A stretch of DNA of 18,932 nucleotides from JAFGKM01 sp964403465 (GTDB taxonomy: Bacteria; Ratteibacteria; UBA8468; B48-G9; JAFGKM01). The stretch covers positions 1 to 18,932 of the forward strand of contig CAYOFY010000027.1 of assembly GCA_964403465.1 (NCBI GenBank), read 5' to 3'. The position numbers and the translations under genes are program-made. Shown here piece by piece: positions 1-7,943 of this stretch (positions are counted from its first letter, which is position 1; the number at the start of each line of letters is the position of its first letter). Under the pieces are notes generated by a model, which saw nothing but the letters and a program-made list of their open reading frames with translations, ran no database searches and was not told the origin of the DNA.

Positions 1-103
1 TCATCTGTCCGGTGATGTCCGCAAACCACAAACGTAGAAACTTTACGTCGTTTTCATTAGCCAGCTTCAGTACGTCTTCCTTCTTTATTCCCTTGGCGTT
101 CAT
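1..103 (-). CDS. glnA: Glutamine synthetase type I, N-terminal fragment
   Basis: Only the first 34 codons lie in the window; the gene runs off the left edge. The translation starts MNAKGIKKEDVLKLA and continues into VKFLRLWFADITGQ, the conserved beginning of the type I glutamine synthetase beta-grasp domain (the family pattern is roughly VKFVRLWFTDILG). The enzyme makes glutamine from glutamate, ammonia and ATP in the cytoplasm. The ATG at 103-101 has a strong ribosome binding site, AAGGAGG at 114-108, so the start is well supported. It lies 77 bases after glgB in the same direction. I see no convincing terminator between them, so read-through from the glycogen operon is possible. The catalytic residues are outside the window, so the call rests on the N-terminal signature alone. 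Confidence 0.85.
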   Translation of the reverse strand, partial: MNAKGIKKEDVLKLANENDVKFLRLWFADITGQM

Positions 104-180
104 TGTGCCTCCTTATTCATTCAAGAGGGTTAGGCTTTTCAATTTTAGCATTTATGCCTGTAAAACAAAAATTCTCGTGC
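104..180 (-). other. Short glgB-glnA intergenic region
   Basis: This 77-base spacer holds the glnA ribosome binding site (108-114) and an AT-rich stretch with a possible -10 (TAAAAT on the minus strand, 147-142). The matching -35 position reads TTTTGT, a poor match, so a separate glnA promoter is only weakly indicated. A 4-bp stem near 177-186 before a short T run is too weak to call a terminator. Confidence 0.3.
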
Positions 181-2121
181 TCAACGACGGGGTTTCAAAA
201 TTACGCACGCAAGGGGAGGGATTGTGAGAACGACTGAAAAAGGACGGTTATGGAAGGGGACCCGTTCCGCCTTCACAATCCCGAGATTGCCAAGGTTGCC
301 GCCCCCGTAGAATCCGGAATCACTGTTGAATATCTCCCGGTAACAGACATTTGTGGGAACTCCGATCCTGTATTTGAGCCTTGGTACCGGCGTGAAGTTG
401 AGCACCGCAATGATGAAATCATCGTTTTTCTTGCCCCTGCGTACAAAAGATATGATGCTGCTGCTGTGGTCGGAAAAATCAATCCACTCAAAACCCCGGC
501 TGTCAAAATCCAGTTCAAATAACGCTTTTTGATTCCTGTACGTTTCATTAAGGTCTGAAACGAATTTTTTTATCTGGCGGTGCTCGGTTTTTTCAAGCAG
601 ATACCATTCAAGTTCCCGGTCATAATTCCATTCGGAGTTCTGTCCGAACTCGCTTCCCATAAATAACAGTTTCTTCCCGGGGTAGCAGTACATATAGGTT
701 ATCAAGAGCCGCAGGTTGGCGAACTTCTGCCATGAATCTCCGGGCATCTTGGAAAGAAGCGATCTCTTGCCGTAAACAACCTCATCGTGTGAAAGCGGCA
801 ACAGGAAATTTTCAGAGAACGCATACAGAAGACCGAAGGTAAGAGTGTTCTGATGATACTTGCGGTGAACCGGGTCAAGGGAAAAATAATGCAGAATATC
901 GTGCATCCAGCCCATATTCCATTTGAATCCGAACCCGAGGCCCCCCATATATACGGGACGGCTTACCCCTGGCCATGCCGTAGATTCTTCCGCGATGGTA
1001 AAAGAGGAGGGGAATCTGTTGTACAGGGTCGTGTTAAGTCTCTTCAAGAATTCAATTGCCTCAATATTTTCCCGCCCGCCGTGGATGTTAGGTATCCATT
1101 CCCCCGCTTTTCTTGAATAGTCCAGATATAACATTGAAGCCACGCCATCTACCCTCAGAGCATCTATATTGTAGTTTTCAATCCAGTTGAGAGCGCTGTT
1201 CATGAGAAAATTTCCTATCTCGTACCTGCCATAATTGAATATGGCGCTTTTCCAGTCAGGATGGTCTCTCTTTTTCGGATCGGAGTGTTCGTAAAGGTGT
1301 GTCCCGTCATACAGATACGGACCGAAATCGTCTTTCGGGAAATGGGCCGGAGGCCAGTCCATTATTATGCCTATTTTGTTTTCATGCAGCGCGTCAATCA
1401 AAAAGCGGAAGTCGTCGGGCGTTCCATGCCTGCTGGTGGGAGCAAAAAATCCCGTTGTCTGATATCCCCACGAGGAATCCAGAGGATGTTCAGTCAGCGG
1501 CATGAACTCCACCCAGTTGAAGCCGGTTTCCCTGAGGTAAGGTACAAGCAATTCCGCAATTTCGCGGTAATTCAAGAAAAAACCATCATTCCTCCTTTTC
1601 CATGACCCCAGGTGTATTTCGTATATTGCCATGGGTTGCTCGTAAATGTTTGACAGGTTGATGCGGCCGTGTTTCCAGACGTAATTCGAGTGGTACGTAA
1701 GCGAAGCATTGGCGGGACGTATTTCAAAGAAAGAAGCGCAGGGGTCTGATTTGAGCAATACCTGGTTGTCTCGCGTTATTTCAAACTTGTATGGTTCATA
1801 TTCCTTCACTCCCGGGATAAAAATCTCCCATATGCCGGAATTGCCAAGATATCTCATCCTGTGTATCCTGCCGTCCCAGTTATTGAAATTTCCCTTGACG
1901 CTCACACTTCTGGCATTCGGAGCCCACACCGAAAAATTGTAACCCTCGGTCCCGTCAACAGTCCGCTTATGTGAACCCAGTTTCTTGTATATCTCAAGGT
2001 GACTGCCCTCGTTGAAAAGATAGAGGTCAAGATGGCTGAAAAAAGATTCTCTGAAATAAATAGCTCTGTTCTTCTCTTCTGCCCCTGTTTTTTTGCATCC
2101 CTTTTTCCCTACATTATCCAA
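181..2121 (-). CDS. glgB: 1,4-alpha-glucan branching enzyme (GH13)
   Basis: GlgB cuts alpha-1,4-glucan chains and rejoins them as alpha-1,6 branches during glycogen synthesis in the cytoplasm. From a TTG start at 2121 the product is 646 residues, normal for the form with a single N-terminal CBM48 domain (about residues 50-150, including YNFSVWAPNA and GNFNNWDG). The GH13 barrel follows with WGYQTTGFFAPTSRHGTP, DWPPAHFPKDD and DALRVDGVASMLYLDYSR. Predicted catalytic residues are the nucleophile D325 (RVDG), the acid/base E378 (AEESTAWPG) and D446 (LSHDEVVYGK); their spacing of 53 and 121 residues matches E. coli GlgB. The reading frame is open upstream to 2283, but that part lies inside the GH57 gene and looks non-homologous. 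TTG is preferred because AGGAGG sits 7 bases before it. The gene overlaps the GH57 gene by 13 bases and ends the glycogen operon. Confidence 0.95.
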   Translation of the reverse strand: MDNVGKKGCKKTGAEEKNRAIYFRESFFSHLDLYLFNEGSHLEIYKKLGSHKRTVDGTEGYNFSVWAPNARSVSVKGNFNNWDGRIHRMRYLGNSGIWEIFIPGVKEYEPYKFEITRDNQVLLKSDPCASFFEIRPANASLTYHSNYVWKHGRINLSNIYEQPMAIYEIHLGSWKRRNDGFFLNYREIAELLVPYLRETGFNWVEFMPLTEHPLDSSWGYQTTGFFAPTSRHGTPDDFRFLIDALHENKIGIIMDWPPAHFPKDDFGPYLYDGTHLYEHSDPKKRDHPDWKSAIFNYGRYEIGNFLMNSALNWIENYNIDALRVDGVASMLYLDYSRKAGEWIPNIHGGRENIEAIEFLKRLNTTLYNRFPSSFTIAEESTAWPGVSRPVYMGGLGFGFKWNMGWMHDILHYFSLDPVHRKYHQNTLTFGLLYAFSENFLLPLSHDEVVYGKRSLLSKMPGDSWQKFANLRLLITYMYCYPGKKLLFMGSEFGQNSEWNYDRELEWYLLEKTEHRQIKKFVSDLNETYRNQKALFELDFDSRGFEWIDFSDHSSSIISFVRRGKKNDDFIIAVLNFTPVPRLKYRIGVPTNVCYREIFNSDSGFYGGGNLGNLGIVKAERVPFHNRPFSVVLTIPPLACVILKPRR

Positions 2122-4106
2122 TCTTCTTCCTCCTCTGCGAATCTTATCCTGAAAAAATTGCCTGACGGCAGCACAAACTGCTTTCCGTCTTTGCATTCTA
2201 TCGTGACAGTGAAGAATATCGTATCCCTGTCTCCCGCGGATATCTCTTTCCTGGGTATCATGATCTCGATTATCCTGTCGCACGCATAAATCAATGTTCC
2301 TGTGTTCTGCTGACCGGGATATATCGTAAAAACCTTCCTGTCTGAATCATGGAAGGTCAGGCGGATTTCAAAATCCGCTTTTTCTGAAAAATCCAGCCTC
2401 ATGTAAAAATTATCTTCGTCGTATCCGTAAAAAATTTTTCTTACCGGGATGTCAACGGGCTTGAATGTTGCCCACAGGGCGGCAGGATCTATCTCAACCG
2501 CATCATGCCATTCGTAGAAATGCGTTATTTTGCCGTCTATGACAGGTTTTATGTAAGGGGTTGTTTCTTCATGCGCGTATTCTTCGAGCGGGAGGTTCAG
2601 GACTTCAGGGGCTTCTTCTCCAATCTTCTCGTAGATATTCCTTACGCTGTCCCTGAAAAATGCGTCAAACCTCGTCTTGATTTTCGTTTCCGCCGGCAGG
2701 CTGTACCACCAGAACCAGTCGCTGGACTCGGCAAGCATTATGGTTTCCAGCAGCGCATTTTTCTGTTCCTCCGTCAACCCTGCCTGTTTCTTCTCAGCCA
2801 TGGCCCGTGCCTTGCTCAATATTGCCCATGCCCTGTTTGCAGGTTCCTTGCCTATCCAGTTATCAAAGTTGGTGCCCATCCAGCTGCCGGGTGAAATCCC
2901 CTGGAGCGTCCTGCGGCTTATGTCTGTCCTGAGGGCCTCGCTGAACGGGAGTGTTTTTATCCTGTTACTGCCACGAAGGGCTTCATAAAATGCCGGAAGA
3001 AAATTCTCACCGTAATCCGGATAGAAATCCCATGGATTTTCTCCGTCAAGGATGATTGTAAGAATGTTCTTTCCCGCGTTAGCCGCGATATTTGAAAGAC
3101 GGTCTGCCAGGTCGGCGGCGGCGATTTTTTCGTCAGATCTCTGGTAAGCAAATCCAACGAGGTCGGAGATACTGTGGTCCCTGAAAAAAATGGACAGTTT
3201 TCCTCTGAAATCCCATATGCTGCAGCGTTCGTCCTGCGACAGGGGATGCGAAAGGGTTTCTGCGAGCAGGCTCTCATCGGTCGCCGTCCATAAGATTTTT
3301 TGCCCGGAGAATAATTCCAGAACTTCATCACTTATTCCTCCCTCCGGGGGCCATATTCCTGCAGGCGGTTTTTTGAATATCCTCTCATATGTTTCCATAC
3401 CCGCAATCAGTTGTTCACGGGCATCCTGCGGATACGAAAAGAGACCTTCGGGAATATTCAGGGAGGTTCTGGTTTTCCTCGCCGTGTCCGTGTTGTAGAG
3501 TAATGGGAGAACGGGATGCATCAAGGGGCTTGTGCTTATGTCTATCCGGCCGGTATCCATGAGGTCTCTGTACAGAGGAATCACTTCTGCCAGTATGCGT
3601 TTTTCCTTTCCATGAAGCAGTTCCCTGTCGTTCTCGCCGAAATTTCTTCCCTTTTCCATGAGCGCTTCAATTTCGTCGTCAAAAACAAGGGGATGAAAAC
3701 TTGCCAGGTGCAGATAGATTTTCAGGTCAAAAAGGTCCTGTTTCTTGCATGTCCCTTCCTCTATTTTTTCTTTCAGAAGGTCGATGACCTTGTATCTTTT
3801 CAATACCTGCGGGGGCAATCCATCAATGAAATCCAACAATTCCTCTCCTGTTGTAGAATCTCCCGCTTCAAGGAGCGCGAGGAACCTGTCAGAAAATTTG
3901 CCTGAAGAGACCCCTTCAATCTGTGAAAGCAGGACAGGCGTAAGGTTGAAGTTAACCCTTACTTCCGGATACATTCTTGACAGTACTGCCATCGGGTAGT
4001 AATTGAAGAGCGTTCGGAATATCAGAGCGGGAGTGTTGATTACCCCGGTACTTGTGTTTACGTAGTAAGGCTGATGCATATGCCAGAGGATTGATAAGTA
4101 AATCAT
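2109..4106 (-). CDS. GH57 glycoside hydrolase (alpha-amylase/amylopullulanase-like)
   Basis: A 665-residue protein of glycoside hydrolase family 57, acting on alpha-glucans. Visible family motifs are HMHQPYY with H11-Q12-P13 (region 1), RIDISTSPLMHPVLPLL (188-203), GIWPPEGG (250-257) with E255 as candidate nucleophile, and ILDGENPWD (352-360) with D354 as candidate acid/base. GSWMGTNFDNWIG (407-419) and SSDWFWWY are also typical. The C-terminal 150 residues form an accessory beta-rich domain. It has no signal peptide, so it probably acts in the cytoplasm on glycogen. Its ATG overlaps the glgA stop (ATGA at 4106-4103) and its tail overlaps glgB, which places it in the glycogen operon. The specificity cannot be read from sequence: amylase, debranching (amylopullulanase) and glucanotransferase activity all remain possible. 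GH57 branching enzymes are less likely because glgB is adjacent. Confidence 0.9.
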   Translation of the reverse strand: MIYLSILWHMHQPYYVNTSTGVINTPALIFRTLFNYYPMAVLSRMYPEVRVNFNLTPVLLSQIEGVSSGKFSDRFLALLEAGDSTTGEELLDFIDGLPPQVLKRYKVIDLLKEKIEEGTCKKQDLFDLKIYLHLASFHPLVFDDEIEALMEKGRNFGENDRELLHGKEKRILAEVIPLYRDLMDTGRIDISTSPLMHPVLPLLYNTDTARKTRTSLNIPEGLFSYPQDAREQLIAGMETYERIFKKPPAGIWPPEGGISDEVLELFSGQKILWTATDESLLAETLSHPLSQDERCSIWDFRGKLSIFFRDHSISDLVGFAYQRSDEKIAAADLADRLSNIAANAGKNILTIILDGENPWDFYPDYGENFLPAFYEALRGSNRIKTLPFSEALRTDISRRTLQGISPGSWMGTNFDNWIGKEPANRAWAILSKARAMAEKKQAGLTEEQKNALLETIMLAESSDWFWWYSLPAETKIKTRFDAFFRDSVRNIYEKIGEEAPEVLNLPLEEYAHEETTPYIKPVIDGKITHFYEWHDAVEIDPAALWATFKPVDIPVRKIFYGYDEDNFYMRLDFSEKADFEIRLTFHDSDRKVFTIYPGQQNTGTLIYACDRIIEIMIPRKEISAGDRDTIFFTVTIECKDGKQFVLPSGNFFRIRFAEEEEDWIM
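2129..2134 (-). promoter_or_regulatory. Ribosome binding site deciding the glgB TTG start
   Basis: On the minus strand AGGAGG ends 7 bases before the TTG at 2121-2119. It lies inside the last codons of the GH57 gene. It supports the short start over the longer open frame and suggests translational coupling. Confidence 0.65.
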
Positions 4107-5533
4107 GATTCCGTCATCTGCCGGTAAATTGCAAGATATTCGTTAACCGAAGATTTCCAGGAATAATCAAGTTTGATGATGGAATTTACGCATTTTTCCA
4201 TCCTCTTTACATCGCTGAATAATTTCAAAGCCGCTTCTATGGACCTCAAAAACTGCTTACTGCCGCCTTCAAATGAAAAACCGTTACCTTCGCCCGTTTC
4301 AAAAACGTAATTACTTACCGTGTCGGCGAGTCCCCCGACGTTTCTCACGATGGGAATGGTCCCGTACTTGAAACTTATCAACTGGCCGAGACCGCAGGGC
4401 TCAAATTTTGAAGGCATGAGGAAGAAATCGCTTCCGGCGTATATCTGATGCGCAAGTTCATCATTGAATCCGAAAGCAACCGAGATTTTTCTGGGGAATT
4501 TCTTTGCCCATCCTGCAAGTATGTCCCTGTACTCGGGGTCGCCGTCGCCAAGTATGACAACCTCAAGGTTTCTGGAAAGCACGTCGGACATTATCATCGC
4601 CAGTTCATCAACCCCTTTCTGCTCTGCAAGACGTGCCACCATCCCGAAGACAGGAATTTCTCTGCCTGTTTGTAATCCCAGCTTTTCCTGCAGGAAAAGT
4701 TTGTTTTCAAATTTGGTCTTGAAGGACCTGTATTTCTTGTGTATAAACCTGTCAAAAGACGGATTCCATATCTGATAATCTATGCCGTTTATTATCCCCT
4801 TCAACCTGGCGCTGTTTTTCCTCAGCAGTCCGTCAAGGTTATTCCCGAATTCCGGTGTAAGGATTTCCCTGGCGTACATGGGGCTTACAGTGTTTATCAT
4901 GTCAGAATGTATTATGCCGGCCTTCATAAGGTTCACGTTGCCGTAGAATTCAAGTTCTTCCATGTGGAAATAATTCCACGGCAGGCCGAGAGCAGGGAAT
5001 TTGTCGATCTTGAATACGCCCTGATATCCGAGGTTATGGATCGTGAAAAGACTTTTCGCCTCTGGAAAAACGTTCCTGTAATTAATATTGAGATAAAGCG
5101 GAAGCAGGGCAGTGTGCCAGTCGTGGCAGTGAAATATCTCCGCATCAATTTTCAGAAGCTTGACTGCTTCAAGTATTCCTTTTGAAAAAAAGGAGAATCT
5201 TTCGGCGTTATCGGGATATCCTTTCCCGTCCTCGCCGTAAATCCCTGCTCTCCTGAAATAACCCTGATTTTCTATGAAATATACGCCGGGGAAGTCCCTG
5301 CTTGCGGCCAGAATGCCTTTTTCTCTCCTGTTTTCAGAAAAATTTACCTCCAGTTCCGCAACCGTATCCATGCTGCATGTTTTTCTTATTTGTTTATATA
5401 ACGGGAGGAAGAGGGATATGTTCTGTTTGCCCCTGAGGTACTTGTACAACGAGCCAACAACATCTGCCATCCCGCCTATCTTGACGAACGGGACCGCTTC
5501 AGCGGCGGCAAGACATATGTTTTGTTTCTCCAT
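4103..5533 (-). CDS. glgA: Glycogen synthase, ADP-glucose-dependent (GT5)
   Basis: GlgA adds glucose from ADP-glucose to the non-reducing ends of alpha-1,4-glucan. The 476-residue product has the normal bacterial length. The N-terminal KIGGMADVVGSL carries K18 of the K-x-G-G ADP-glucose motif. HNLGYQG and VSPMYAREI lie in the first Rossmann domain. In the second domain, FGMVARLAEQKG gives R301 and K306, and PSKFEPCGLGQL gives E378; all three match E. coli R300, K305 and E377 in position. The ATG at 5533 is chosen over the longer open frame because homology begins there and GAGGAG precedes it by 5 bases. The upstream 35 codons are repeat-derived sequence. The stop overlaps the GH57 start. A 153-base repeat-bearing spacer separates it from galT. 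Confidence 0.96.
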   Translation of the reverse strand: MEKQNICLAAAEAVPFVKIGGMADVVGSLYKYLRGKQNISLFLPLYKQIRKTCSMDTVAELEVNFSENRREKGILAASRDFPGVYFIENQGYFRRAGIYGEDGKGYPDNAERFSFFSKGILEAVKLLKIDAEIFHCHDWHTALLPLYLNINYRNVFPEAKSLFTIHNLGYQGVFKIDKFPALGLPWNYFHMEELEFYGNVNLMKAGIIHSDMINTVSPMYAREILTPEFGNNLDGLLRKNSARLKGIINGIDYQIWNPSFDRFIHKKYRSFKTKFENKLFLQEKLGLQTGREIPVFGMVARLAEQKGVDELAMIMSDVLSRNLEVVILGDGDPEYRDILAGWAKKFPRKISVAFGFNDELAHQIYAGSDFFLMPSKFEPCGLGQLISFKYGTIPIVRNVGGLADTVSNYVFETGEGNGFSFEGGSKQFLRSIEAALKLFSDVKRMEKCVNSIIKLDYSWKSSVNEYLAIYRQMTES

Positions 5534-5563
5534 GATTACTCCTCTTTCAATCAAACGTCTTCT

Positions 5564-5593
5564 GTCATTGCGAGCGTTTCCTGCGTGGCAATT
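5564..5593. repeat. Interspersed REP-like repeat, copy 1
   Basis: The copy starts GTCATTGCGAGCG and ends GCGTGGCAAT, with a variable 7-base centre region. It folds as an imperfect hairpin with ATTGC/GCAAT outer pairs. Copy 2 lies 77 bases to the right in the same orientation with identical 13- and 10-base arms. Repeats of this general form are common in intergenic regions of many bacterial genomes. Confidence 0.7.
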
Positions 5594-5640
5594 GATGTTT
5601 TTTATCATCCCGATGTTGTCTATCGGGACCAACCACACTT

Positions 5641-5670
5641 GTCATTGCGAGCGCTTTTTGCGTGGCAATC
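5641..5670. repeat. Interspersed REP-like repeat, copy 2
   Basis: Direct copy of the repeat at 5564, with the same GTCATTGCGAGCG and GCGTGGCAAT arms and a different centre (CTTTTT instead of TTTCCT). Pairing of ATTGC with GCAAT and of GCGC with GCGT (one G-T pair) gives an imperfect hairpin closed by a T-rich loop. Confidence 0.7.
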
Positions 5671-5686
5671 TCAACCTCGGTTCAAT

Positions 5687-6724
5687 TTACACGTCGAGAG
5701 ATTTCAGAAAATCTGCGACTTCTTCGGGAGGCGTCGGGTTTATGTAAAATCCTGTACCCCATTCAAATCCACCCTGCCTTACAAGTCGGGGCATTATCTC
5801 TATATGCCAGTGATAATCTTTTTCTATTGTCTGCCAGTAACCCGGGCGAGGATACCTGGCAGGCGCGGTATGAAGCATGAAGTTATAGGCCGGACCGTTA
5901 AGCCCCTGAGATATTTTTTTGAAAACAGTCACCATTATCTCACCCAGCAACTCCCTTTCCTTGGGGGTTATATTTTCAAAATCCGGCGAGTGACGGAATG
6001 GCGTTATGGACAGCTCGAAAGGGAACCGCGAGGCAAACGGGGCAGTTACCAGGAAGGATTCATTCTGTGCTACTATCCTCTTTCCGCTGTCAATCTCCTG
6101 GTTGATCATGTCGCACCAAACGCATCTTTCTTTGTATTCGTAATACCATCTGGAGCCGGTCAATTCTTCCTTCACCCTTTTTGGTACAACTGGCGTTGCT
6201 ATCAACTGCGAATGCGGATGGGAAAGCGACGCGCCCGCCTCCTTGCCGTAATTCTTGAATACAAGAATGTATCTGAATCTTGCATCTTTCTTGAGGTCTA
6301 TTGAACGTATCTGGTATGTTTCAATCGTGTTTATCATCGTTGTTCTGGAATAATCCTTGATGTCAATATTTTCCCCACTGGCTTTCCTGTGCTCCGGCGT
6401 TTCTATTATTACCTCATGGGCACCTATCCCGTTCATCATGTCATACATTCCAACGCCCCTCTTGTTCAGCTCACCCTCAATTCTGAGGGCAGGAAACTTG
6501 TTGGGAACAACGCGTATCTCCCATCCCCTGCTGTTCGGCGCGGGCGAAGAAGGCCTTCTGGCAAATATCTCCGCAGGGGTTTTGTCTTCATTGCCCGGGC
6601 AGAAAGGACAGAATATCTCCTTATGGGGTTCCGCAGGGCTGGAGAAATCAGAAGGCCTGAATTTCCTTTCAGTAGCTATAACCACCCATCTGCTTATGAC
6701 GGGGTCTTTCCTCAGTTCTGACAT
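5687..6724 (-). CDS. galT: Galactose-1-phosphate uridylyltransferase family protein
   Basis: A 345-residue HIT-superfamily nucleotidylyltransferase of the GalT type. The classical reaction exchanges UMP between UDP-glucose and galactose-1-phosphate in the Leloir pathway. Evidence is the N-terminal LRKDPVISRWVVIATERKF, the zinc-type CPFCPG, the GalT-like RVVPNKFPAL and IGAHEVIIETPEH, and the active-site SLSHPHSQLIA, whose second histidine is the expected nucleophile. PFEL and HWHIEIMPR further on fit the C-terminal half. The ATG at 6724 is preferred to a GTG at 6730 because GAGG lies 5 bases upstream of the ATG. It starts 7 bases after the glgC stop, so it is translated from the same message. 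Placement inside a glg operon leaves open that it uses ADP-glucose, since some GalT relatives are ADP-glucose phosphorylases. Family call firm, substrate uncertain. Confidence 0.9.
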   Translation of the reverse strand: MSELRKDPVISRWVVIATERKFRPSDFSSPAEPHKEIFCPFCPGNEDKTPAEIFARRPSSPAPNSRGWEIRVVPNKFPALRIEGELNKRGVGMYDMMNGIGAHEVIIETPEHRKASGENIDIKDYSRTTMINTIETYQIRSIDLKKDARFRYILVFKNYGKEAGASLSHPHSQLIATPVVPKRVKEELTGSRWYYEYKERCVWCDMINQEIDSGKRIVAQNESFLVTAPFASRFPFELSITPFRHSPDFENITPKERELLGEIMVTVFKKISQGLNGPAYNFMLHTAPARYPRPGYWQTIEKDYHWHIEIMPRLVRQGGFEWGTGFYINPTPPEEVADFLKSLDV

Positions 6725-6731
6725 ATCCACC

Positions 6732-7943
6732 TCACCATTTGTAGTTCTTTGGGATTACAACTATCCCCTTATCGGATACATAAAATCTTTTCCGGTCAGC
6801 CTCAAGATTATATCCTATTTCAGTATTCGAGGGAACAGTTACCTTCTTGTCTATGATCGCCTTGTTGATTCTTGAATGTCTTCCTATGTTTACGTTTTCA
6901 AAGATGATGCTGTCGGTTATTTCCGCGTAGCTGTTTACCCTGACGTTGGCTGAAAGAACGCTGTGAGATACCCTGCCGCCACTGATGATGCAACCGCCTG
7001 AAATCATTGAATCAGTCACCGACGCTTTTCTCTCCTCGCCCGAGAAAACCGTTTTTGCCGGAGGATATTGTTCCTGGAATGTTCTTATTGGCCATTCACG
7101 GTCGTAAAGGTTCAGTAGCGGGTCCACATTTACCAGATCCATATTGGCTTCCCAGTACGCATCTATTGTGCCTATGTCGTGCCAGTATTTGGTTTCCTTC
7201 TTGTTCTCGTCTATAAACCTGAATGCAAAAACGTTTCCGCTGCCTATCATGGAAGGTATTATGTCCTTTCCGAAGTCATGCGAGCTGTTGGTTTTTTTTG
7301 CATCCTCAACGACTTTCTTGATGAGTATATCAAGGTTGGCAACGTATATGCCCATGGATATCAGGCATACTTCCGGATTTCTCGGGTCGGGGGAAGGCTC
7401 GGATGGTTTTTCCCTGAATTCAACCACCCTGTCGTTCTCCACCCGGAGCACTCCGAACCTGTGTGCTTCACTCAGAGGGACTTCAAATACGCTTATTGTA
7501 AAATCCGATTTGTTTGCAAGATGGAAATCTATCATCCTCCTGTAATCCATCTTGTATACCTGGTCCCCTGAAAGCAGGAGTATCAATTTCGGTTTTTCAT
7601 CTTCCAGTATGTTTATGTTTTGGAAAACAGAGTCCGCTGTTCCCTGGTACCAGTCCTCGCCTATCCTTTTCTGGGCGGGCACGAGGTCAATGAATTCACC
7701 GAGTTCCCTTGAAAAAATATTCCACCCTTCGCGGATATGCCTGTGAAGTGAAAGAGATTTGTACTGAGTGAAAATATATATCTTTCTCAATCCCGAGTTT
7801 ATGGCATTACTCAGAGGAAAATCTATCATTCTGTAAATGCCGCCAAACGGGACGGCAGGCTTGGTTCTGTCCTTGGTAAGGGGATGCAGACGTTCTCCTT
7901 TTCCTCCGGCAAGTATAAACGTTGTTATATCACGTGGATTCAT
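6732..7943 (-). CDS. glgC: Glucose-1-phosphate adenylyltransferase (ADP-glucose pyrophosphorylase)
   Basis: GlgC makes ADP-glucose and pyrophosphate from ATP and glucose-1-phosphate, the committed step of bacterial glycogen synthesis. The 403-residue protein has the nucleotidyltransferase signature LAGGKGERLHPLTKDRTKPA, then GGIYRMIDFPLSNAINSG, GTADSVFQN and SGDQVYKMDY. VVEFREKP carries the expected glucose-1-phosphate lysine. SSHDFGKDIIP and KYWHDIGTIDAYWEANMDL follow. The last 100 residues (from about SVTDSMISGGCIISGG) form the left-handed beta-helix that mediates allostery and tetramer assembly. Its ATG at 7943 overlaps the stop of the receiver gene as ATGA, and galT follows after 7 bases. 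This arrangement suggests coupled translation with the two-component receiver. Confidence 0.97.
   Translation of the reverse strand: MNPRDITTFILAGGKGERLHPLTKDRTKPAVPFGGIYRMIDFPLSNAINSGLRKIYIFTQYKSLSLHRHIREGWNIFSRELGEFIDLVPAQKRIGEDWYQGTADSVFQNINILEDEKPKLILLLSGDQVYKMDYRRMIDFHLANKSDFTISVFEVPLSEAHRFGVLRVENDRVVEFREKPSEPSPDPRNPEVCLISMGIYVANLDILIKKVVEDAKKTNSSHDFGKDIIPSMIGSGNVFAFRFIDENKKETKYWHDIGTIDAYWEANMDLVNVDPLLNLYDREWPIRTFQEQYPPAKTVFSGEERKASVTDSMISGGCIISGGRVSHSVLSANVRVNSYAEITDSIIFENVNIGRHSRINKAIIDKKVTVPSNTEIGYNLEADRKRFYVSDKGIVVIPKNYKW

Larger units (their letters stand above)
5534..5686. other. galT-glgA spacer with two interspersed repeat copies
   Basis: This 153-base non-coding spacer interrupts an otherwise tightly packed operon. 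It holds two direct copies of a 30-base hairpin-forming repeat and, between them, a 7-bp stem TCCCGAT/ATCGGGA (5608-5614 with 5622-5628, 7-base loop). The stem has no T run on either strand, so it is not a simple terminator. No good promoter for glgA is visible. Confidence 0.6.

Noticed and set aside
2122..2283. N-terminal extension of GlgB from a start at 2283
   Set aside because: The extra 54 codons lie wholly within the GH57 gene, look like out-of-frame sequence rich in R, and do not match GlgB. The TTG at 2121 has a well-placed AGGAGG.
5608..5628. 7-bp hairpin as a rho-independent terminator
   Set aside because: No T run follows the stem on either strand and it lies within an operon; better explained as part of the repeat block.
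5534..5638. N-terminal extension of GlgA from a start at 5638
   Set aside because: The added residues are encoded by the interspersed repeats; GlgA homology begins at the ATG at 5533, which has its own ribosome binding site.
5522..6304. Long plus-strand open frame opposite galT and the glgA leader
   Set aside because: It is antisense to a clear GalT gene, has no recognisable domain, and its frame is explained by codon bias of the minus-strand gene.
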